From an uncultured Ignavibacteriota bacterium (GTDB taxonomy: Bacteria > Bacteroidota > Ignavibacteria > Tepidaquicellales > Tepidaquicellaceae), in NCBI GenBank assembly GCA_903901375.1, contig CAIUQV010000034.1:1-6072 (forward strand): 6,072 nt of DNA, given 5' to 3'. Below are positions 1 through 4,002 of this stretch, one piece after another; position 1 is the stretch's first letter; each line of letters starts with the position of its first letter. The position numbers and the translations under genes were made by a program. The notes under the pieces are model-generated. The model was not told the DNA's origin. It did not search any database and was given only the letters and a program-made list of their open reading frames with translations.

Positions 1-76
1 GGAAGGATTCGAACCTCCGAAGACATCAGTCGTCAGATTTACAGTCTGATGCGTTTAACCACTTCGCTACCTACCC
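1..76 (-). tRNA. tRNA-Tyr (anticodon GUA), 3' end cut by window edge
   Basis: Read on the minus strand, the mature 5' end is G at 76. The first acceptor strand is GGGTAGG (76-70), followed by TA and a D arm with the GCG/CGC pairing and AGTGG loop. The anticodon stem TCAGA/TCTGA encloses the loop CTGTAAA (44-38), giving anticodon GTA at 42-40. A long variable arm with a GAC/GTC stem marks it as class II, as expected for bacterial tRNA-Tyr. The T stem GGAGG/CCTTC with loop TTCGAAT follows. The window begins at base 66 of the tRNA, so the second acceptor strand and any encoded CCA are not visible. It lies 97 bases after the end of the zinc-finger membrane protein gene on the same strand but has its own candidate promoter. 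Confidence 0.96.
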
Positions 77-95
77 GGATTTTCTACAAATGGTA

Positions 96-124
96 AATTT
101 AGAGAAAATAAACGAATAAATCAA
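96..124 (-). promoter_or_regulatory. candidate sigma70-type promoter of tRNA-Tyr
   Basis: On the minus strand a -35-like TTGATT (124-119) and a -10-like TAAATT (101-96) are separated by exactly 17 bases. The -10 box ends 19 bases before the mature tRNA-Tyr 5' end, which would give a 5' leader of about 12 bases. The arrangement matches the boxes ahead of tRNA-Ser further along. The surroundings are very AT-rich, so chance matches are common; the position relative to the tRNA is the main support. Confidence 0.4.
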
Positions 125-133
125 CATATATTT

Positions 134-157
134 TAAGGATTTTCTGTAAAATCTTTA
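134..157. repeat. inverted repeat / hairpin after the zinc-finger gene
   Basis: TAAGGATTTT and AAAATCTTTA flank a CTGT loop, giving ten stacked positions of which one is a G-T wobble on the plus strand and an A-C mismatch on the minus strand. It starts 17 bases past the stop of the minus-strand zinc-finger gene, so it would fold at the 3' end of that mRNA. On the minus strand it is followed by A-rich rather than T-rich sequence, so it is not a typical intrinsic terminator. It may instead stabilise or help process the 3' end. The role is inferred. Confidence 0.35.
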
Positions 158-173
158 TTCTCTTAAATTTTGC

Positions 174-1664
174 CTATATGCCGATTTTGAGCAAACTGTC
201 TATTTTTTCTTTCTGACCTTTAAGTAAATTCAGTCTCTGTATTATATTTTCCTTATTGTCTGTACCTGAGTAATTCTGTCCTGAAGAATAATCTATTATT
301 ACCGGCAGAACCATCATATTACCGGCGTCATCTTTTACGTCAACTTTACCCTTTTTTGTACCGCTGAAAATTACCTCTTCGCCAATTTCATAGCCATTAT
401 TATTGGATTTAAGAGCATAAAGTTTCTTATCCTCAAATGACTTTATAATGAAATAGCCGTCTGATTTCTTCATCACCTTTCCCATTATCTGAACAATGTT
501 TTTCGTATCCAGTTCCGGTTCAAGTCTTTTTAATTCTTCGGTTTTACTCAATATTTCCTTATCAATGTCTTTTGCCTTTATTACCAGCCCTAACTTCTTA
601 TTTAACAGATTCTTTGAGTCATACAATAACTGTTTTTCCTTATCAAATTCTGTTGATGAGAAATTATTAAGTAATGCTGCAGATTTTTCGAGTTTATCTT
701 TTGCTTCATTAAATTTTCTTTTTCCGTCAAGTTCTTTTGCTTCGTCTATCAGGACGGAATATTCTTTATGTGCATTTGACAGTATTTTACTGTAAATATC
801 TTTAAAAGTCAGAGGATTTTCTTTTGAATCCAGTTTTCTTAGATAAATCAATGAAGTTCTCCAGTCGTTTTCGCACAACAATAATGCCATTTGCGCCGAC
901 AATTTTCCTATCTTATCTGCAGCATCTTGCTTTAACTTTCCGTCTGGGTATTTAATAATGAACTTTTCATATTTTGAAATCTGGCTTTCGAGTATTTTCA
1001 CATCTTTAAGATTATCCTGGACTTCAATTTCTGCAAACTCATTATTCTCTTTAAGGTATATAAACCTGTAAGCAAGAAAGGATAATGAAAGAACTATCAG
1101 TAATACGATAAAAGAATAAATAGAATTCAGGATATATCTTTTCCTTTTTATTACGGGAAGTAATTCGTTTAAATAAGTAATTTTAGAATTAATAAACTCT
1201 GCTTCTTCATTATCACAATACTTAAGATAATCTTTATAGAACATCGAAGCTGCTCTGAATTCTTTTTTCTTAAAGCTCTCTTCTGCACTTTCATATATCT
1301 TCATTTTAACATTTAGCATTGAGACTGCTCTGTTATAGAATACTTTAGCCTCAATGTTATTTTTATCTACGCTTAATATCCTGCTGCATTCGTTGATTGC
1401 ATCCGCAAATTTCCTTACGTTAAAAAGATACTCAATATGGATTAAAAGTTCTCTGACCGGAACGGAAGACTGGAATAAGGGATTGAGCAGAATATTTCGC
1501 TGAGAACAACTAAGGACCGCACACCCATTACCTTTTTCCCAGCATCCGATATGATAAACAAGTCCGCAGCTAATGCAAAAATATTCTTCATCTTTGCTTT
1601 CAATAATTTTAAGGCAATGCTGACAGATTAAAATATGTCCATCCTTATTTTCTGAACTGCTCAA
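174..1664 (-). CDS. membrane protein with N-terminal RING/PHD-like zinc finger and TPR-like helices
   Basis: A 496-residue protein of unknown function. Seen in the sequence: residues 14-53 hold C14, C17, C30, C33, H38, C41, C48 and C53, with a YHIGCW core and NGCAVLSC end, the pattern of the prokaryotic RING-finger families (Prok-RING_1-like). Residues 81-169 are helical with two TPR-like units. K173-R176 are basic and precede a single membrane segment at about 177-204, which by the positive-inside rule places the zinc finger in the cytoplasm and the rest outside. Residues 211-388 are helical, with a further TPR-like unit near 232-252 and coiled-coil character near 361-388. Residues 389-460 look like a small beta-barrel, and the C-terminus is helical. 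Start: there is no ATG before residue 115, an in-frame TGA lies two codons upstream, and the zinc ligands begin at residue 14, so TTG at 1664 is the best start (ATT one codon upstream is the alternative). No Shine-Dalgarno is visible. It begins 24 bases after the transporter gene and is probably cotranscribed with it. A signalling or scaffold role is possible but not shown. Confidence 0.85.
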   Translation of the reverse strand: MSSSENKDGHILICQHCLKIIESKDEEYFCISCGLVYHIGCWEKGNGCAVLSCSQRNILLNPLFQSSVPVRELLIHIEYLFNVRKFADAINECSRILSVDKNNIEAKVFYNRAVSMLNVKMKIYESAEESFKKKEFRAASMFYKDYLKYCDNEEAEFINSKITYLNELLPVIKRKRYILNSIYSFIVLLIVLSLSFLAYRFIYLKENNEFAEIEVQDNLKDVKILESQISKYEKFIIKYPDGKLKQDAADKIGKLSAQMALLLCENDWRTSLIYLRKLDSKENPLTFKDIYSKILSNAHKEYSVLIDEAKELDGKRKFNEAKDKLEKSAALLNNFSSTEFDKEKQLLYDSKNLLNKKLGLVIKAKDIDKEILSKTEELKRLEPELDTKNIVQIMGKVMKKSDGYFIIKSFEDKKLYALKSNNNGYEIGEEVIFSGTKKGKVDVKDDAGNMMVLPVIIDYSSGQNYSGTDNKENIIQRLNLLKGQKEKIDSLLKIGI

Positions 1665-1688
1665 AATTCATTAGATATAAATTTAAAA

Positions 1689-2471
1689 CTAAACACATTG
1701 AACTATAAGGAAGTCTACTGCTTTGTACAACAAGAACAAACTCAACAAGATTAACACAAATCCTACAACTATATTAATTTTACTCAATGCCTTGGGGCTG
1801 ACTCTGTGTGTATTGATAGAAATAACTTTTACAAGTGTCCAGAACCAGAGTGTTGTTCCGGCAAACACTCCTAAAGAATACATAAAGCCGGTTATAAATC
1901 TCGAATCAATAATGCCATAACTTTTCATATACCCTGTAAGTGCAAACCAGGACGCAGGAATAGTAACAGATGATATACAAAGGAAAGCACCCTTGAGAAA
2001 ACCTCCCAGTAAACTGTTTTCTTCTTTTTTTAATAAGTCAGTATGCAGAATTCTGGAAATATCCTCATTAGTATGTTCTATTTTGCTTTCCACTTCGCCA
2101 AGTTTGTTATTAATCACACCGGTAGAAATATTATTAACTTTATTATCAGGAACTTTAGTCTTCATCAGTTTGAGTCCTGAAATACCAACTACTAAGCAAC
2201 CAACGAAAGTGAGTATAATCTTAAAAAGCATTTCATTTTCTGAAAAGAATATATCAACGGAATCAGGAATAAAACCTTTTATTAATGCATAACCACCGTA
2301 GGATATAATTATATATATCATGTCCATAAACCCGGCACCCGCTCCGACAAAAACACCATACTTAATTTCGTTTCTTAAACCCTGCGAAATTACAAGAATG
2401 TTAGTCGGACCTAAGGGGGGCATGGACAATAAATATCCAGTAATCAAACCAACTAATAACCCAATAATCAA
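1689..2471 (-). CDS. LysE/RhtB-family amino-acid exporter-like membrane protein
   Basis: A 260-residue integral membrane protein of the LysE translocator family, whose studied members export amino acids or similar small solutes across the inner membrane; the substrate here is unknown. The N-terminus carries the family signature PPLGPTN at residues 18-24, followed by ISQGLRNEIKYG and the glycine-rich second helix with FMD. Six membrane segments are visible at about 1-25, 38-64, 82-103, 155-180, 192-215 and 232-256. Between segments three and four is an extended hydrophilic stretch (about 104-153), long for the family. No in-frame ATG lies between the upstream stop (TAA at 2495-2493) and TTG at 2471; the first ATG is residue 17, inside the first helix, so TTG is the likely start. 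No Shine-Dalgarno is seen. It ends in TAG, and the zinc-finger membrane protein gene follows 24 bases later, suggesting an operon. Family assignment is firm; function is inferred. Confidence 0.9.
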   Translation of the reverse strand: MIIGLLVGLITGYLLSMPPLGPTNILVISQGLRNEIKYGVFVGAGAGFMDMIYIIISYGGYALIKGFIPDSVDIFFSENEMLFKIILTFVGCLVVGISGLKLMKTKVPDNKVNNISTGVINNKLGEVESKIEHTNEDISRILHTDLLKKEENSLLGGFLKGAFLCISSVTIPASWFALTGYMKSYGIIDSRFITGFMYSLGVFAGTTLWFWTLVKVISINTHRVSPKALSKINIVVGFVLILLSLFLLYKAVDFLIVQCV

Positions 2472-2494
2472 ATAATAAATATATAAATTTGCTT

Positions 2495-2523
2495 AAATTA
2501 AAGAATTACTTAAACATTTTCAA
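2495..2523 (-). promoter_or_regulatory. candidate promoter of the LysE-family gene
   Basis: On the minus strand TTGAAA (2523-2518) and TAATTT (2500-2495) are separated by 17 bases. Transcription would start about 17 bases before the TTG start codon. A second, weaker pair, TTGTGA and TTTAAT, also 17 bases apart, lies a little upstream. The surrounding spacer is very AT-rich, so either may be chance. A promoter is expected here because a tRNA gene lies upstream. Confidence 0.35.
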
Positions 2524-2592
2524 TCTTAAAGTAATTAAAACATACAGATAAAATTATCACAATTATAATAATCTGTAACAGATGGAAGAAAC

Positions 2593-2633
2593 TGTAGTAT
2601 CCGGGATTAAAACTATTAGGCTTATCCGCTACA
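2593..2633. other. possible structured element between tRNA-Ser and the transporter gene
   Basis: TGTAG (2593-2597) pairs with CTACA (2629-2633), and just inside it CGGGAT can pair with ATCCG with small bulges, forming a bulged stem of about ten pairs around an AT-rich loop. It is a relatively GC-rich island in an otherwise very AT-rich spacer. It could be an RNA structure in the tRNA-Ser 3' trailer or a DNA site. No known RNA family is recognised. Confidence 0.25.
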
Positions 2634-2662
2634 ATCTAAAGACTTAGGAATAAAAGTAAGAG

Positions 2663-2749
2663 CAGAGAGAGAGGGATTCGAACCCCCGGTAACCGTAAGG
2701 CTACAACGGTTTTCAAGACCGCCGCTTTCAACCACTCAGCCATCTCTCT
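2663..2749 (-). tRNA. tRNA-Ser (anticodon UGA)
   Basis: An 87-base class II tRNA on the minus strand. The acceptor stem is AGAGAGA (2749-2743) paired with TCTCTCT (2670-2664), with discriminator G at 2663, the base usual for serine tRNAs. TG and the D arm GCTGAGTGGTTGAAAGC follow. The anticodon stem GCGGT/ACCGT holds the loop CTTGAAA (2717-2711), anticodon TGA at 2715-2713, reading UCN serine codons. The long variable arm has a GTAGCC/GGTTAC stem with a TTAC loop. The T stem is GGGGG/CCCTC with loop TTCGAAT. No CCA is encoded (CTC follows the discriminator), so a CCA-adding enzyme is required. The first pair is A-U rather than the more usual G-C. It is divergent from truB. Confidence 0.97.
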
Positions 2750-2769
2750 GTAATTTTCTATAAACGTAT

Positions 2770-2798
2770 AATATATTACTTTCAGATGTTTTTTTCAA
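2770..2798 (-). promoter_or_regulatory. candidate sigma70-type promoter of tRNA-Ser
   Basis: On the minus strand TTGAAA (2798-2793) and TATATT (2775-2770) are separated by 17 bases. The -10 box ends 20 bases before the mature tRNA 5' end, almost the same distance as in the candidate tRNA-Tyr promoter. This is the best-looking promoter in the window, though the spacer is AT-rich. Confidence 0.5.
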
Positions 2799-2925
2799 TG
2801 TATAATTATATCATAATTTAATTTAAAGGAATATAAGGTATTTATTCAAACTTTATAATGAATGAATCCGGAAAAGAGGTAAATATTGTCATTATATATA
2901 TATCAATATTACGGTATTTTTACAA

Positions 2926-3648
2926 ATGGAAATTGCTGAAAACAAATATGACAATAAGGTAATACTTGTAGATAAACCACTGAACTGGACATCTGCAAAG
3001 GTGACTAATAAGATTAAAAAGACATTTAAGCTAAAAAAAGTCGGTCATTCAGGTACTTTGGACCCAAGGGCAACTGGTTTACTGATTATATGTACAGGAA
3101 AGAAGACCAAGACAATAACAGAGATGATAGGAGCAGATAAAGATTATGAAGGAACATTCAGGATAGGGGCAACAACACCTACATACGACACTGAATCGGA
3201 GGAAACAGACTTTAAAAGTGTTTCTCACATAACTGATGAAATGTTAAATGCAGTAAAAGATAAATTCTCCGGAGAAATTTCTCAAATACCGCCAATGCAT
3301 TCTGCGATTAAATTAAACGGCAAACCAATCTATAAACTTGCACGCAAAGGCCGGACTCTTATTCTTGAGCCAAGGAAAGTGAATATAAAAAGATTTGAAA
3401 TAGAAAGAATTAATGAAACAGAAATAAAGTTCTTTGTAACTGTTTCAAAAGGAACTTATATCAGGTCGCTTGCTTACGACTATGGAAACGAACTTGGAGT
3501 AGGAGGATACCTGAAAACACTTCGGAGACTCAGGATAGGTAATTACAGTCTGAATGAACTGGATGCAGGTTCAGAAGAAATTGACACAATGAAATTTAAA
3601 GTAATGGAAGATAACGAAATTAACTCAGAGTTAATTAAGCTCCCCTGA
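2926..3648 (+). CDS. truB: tRNA pseudouridine(55) synthase TruB
   Basis: A 240-residue enzyme that converts U55 in the T loop of elongator tRNAs to pseudouridine. The hallmark GHSGTLDPRATGLL motif is at residues 40-53, with D46 the expected catalytic aspartate. DKPLNWTS (17-23 region), KDYEGTFRIG (72-81, with the conserved tyrosine Y74), IPPMHSAIKLNG (121-132) and KGTYIRSLAYD (175-185) are further family motifs. Compared with the enterobacterial protein of about 314 residues it lacks a C-terminal PUA domain, as is common in Bacteroidota-type TruB; it is not truncated. ATG at 2926 is the first ATG after an in-frame TGA at 2863-2865. No Shine-Dalgarno is seen; a TATAAT at 2854-2859 could be a -10 box, but no good -35 is visible. 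The gene is opposite in strand to infB-rbfA, with which it is usually co-directional, and its stop overlaps the end of rbfA by 18 bases. Confidence 0.97.
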   Translation: MEIAENKYDNKVILVDKPLNWTSAKVTNKIKKTFKLKKVGHSGTLDPRATGLLIICTGKKTKTITEMIGADKDYEGTFRIGATTPTYDTESEETDFKSVSHITDEMLNAVKDKFSGEISQIPPMHSAIKLNGKPIYKLARKGRTLILEPRKVNIKRFEIERINETEIKFFVTVSKGTYIRSLAYDYGNELGVGGYLKTLRRLRIGNYSLNELDAGSEEIDTMKFKVMEDNEINSELIKLP

Positions 3649-3999
3649 TTCTTTAGAATCATTCTTTTTAACTTCATTAAGAAGCTTGTTTATCTTATCA
3701 GCATATTCCATCGTATCATCGTAGTAAAATATAATTTCAGGAACATACTTCAAAGACAATTGTTTACCAAGCAGAAACCTTATATGCTTTTTACGGTCAT
3801 TGATTCTTTCTATCAGAATCTCAACAGGTTCTTTATTTCCAAGAAATGAGACGTAAATCTTGGCAAGCTTGAGGTCAGGAGACATAATGACTCTGGAAAC
3901 TGTAATCAGCCCTGCATGAAGGTCCATAATATCCCTTGACATAGCTGAGTTCATTCTATGTTTGATTTCTTCTGCTACTTTTTCTGTTCGAATAGACAT
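3631..3999 (-). CDS. rbfA: 30S ribosome-binding factor RbfA
   Basis: A 122-residue cytoplasmic protein that binds the maturing 30S subunit and helps 16S rRNA 5'-end maturation and cold adaptation. The single KH-like domain is seen from the family pattern: an N-terminal basic helix (RTEKVAEEIKHRM), the strand LITVSRVIMSPDLKLAKIYVSF at about 31-52 and the end LKYVPEIIFYYDDTMEY at about 83-99. The last dozen residues are a polar tail. It starts at ATG three bases after the infB stop (TAA, TAA, ATG), so translation is probably coupled; GGAG lies 12 bases before the ATG, far for a Shine-Dalgarno. Its last 18 bases are antisense to the end of truB. Confidence 0.96.
   Translation of the reverse strand: MSIRTEKVAEEIKHRMNSAMSRDIMDLHAGLITVSRVIMSPDLKLAKIYVSFLGNKEPVEILIERINDRKKHIRFLLGKQLSLKYVPEIIFYYDDTMEYADKINKLLNEVKKNDSKESGELN
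3646..3668 (+). terminator. weak candidate intrinsic terminator of truB
   Basis: TGATTC, loop TTTA, GAATCA forms a perfect 6-bp stem (3646-3661) that includes the truB TGA stop, followed by TTCTTTTT. It fits the geometry of an intrinsic terminator in the plus direction, but the stem is AT-rich and weak. It lies wholly within rbfA coding sequence on the other strand. Confidence 0.3.
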
Positions 4000-4002
4000 T
4001 TA

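Noticed and set aside
496..795. 99-codon plus-strand open frame antisense to the zinc-finger protein gene
   Set aside because: Its product is a low-complexity Ser/Phe/Leu sequence, the expected mirror of Lys/Glu/Leu-rich coding on the other strand.
1723..2292. Two plus-strand open frames (1723-1920 and 1993-2292) inside the transporter gene
   Set aside because: Both lie opposite a clear LysE-family gene and show no family features of their own.
2663..2750. tRNA genes as attachment sites of an integrated element
   Set aside because: No integrase gene, no second copy of a tRNA 3' end and no phage or transposon genes are present in the window.
2894..2903. AT dinucleotide run before truB as a possible promoter or slippage site
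   Set aside because: Only ten bases of alternating A and T in a very AT-rich spacer; TTGTCA just upstream has no good -10 box at proper distance.
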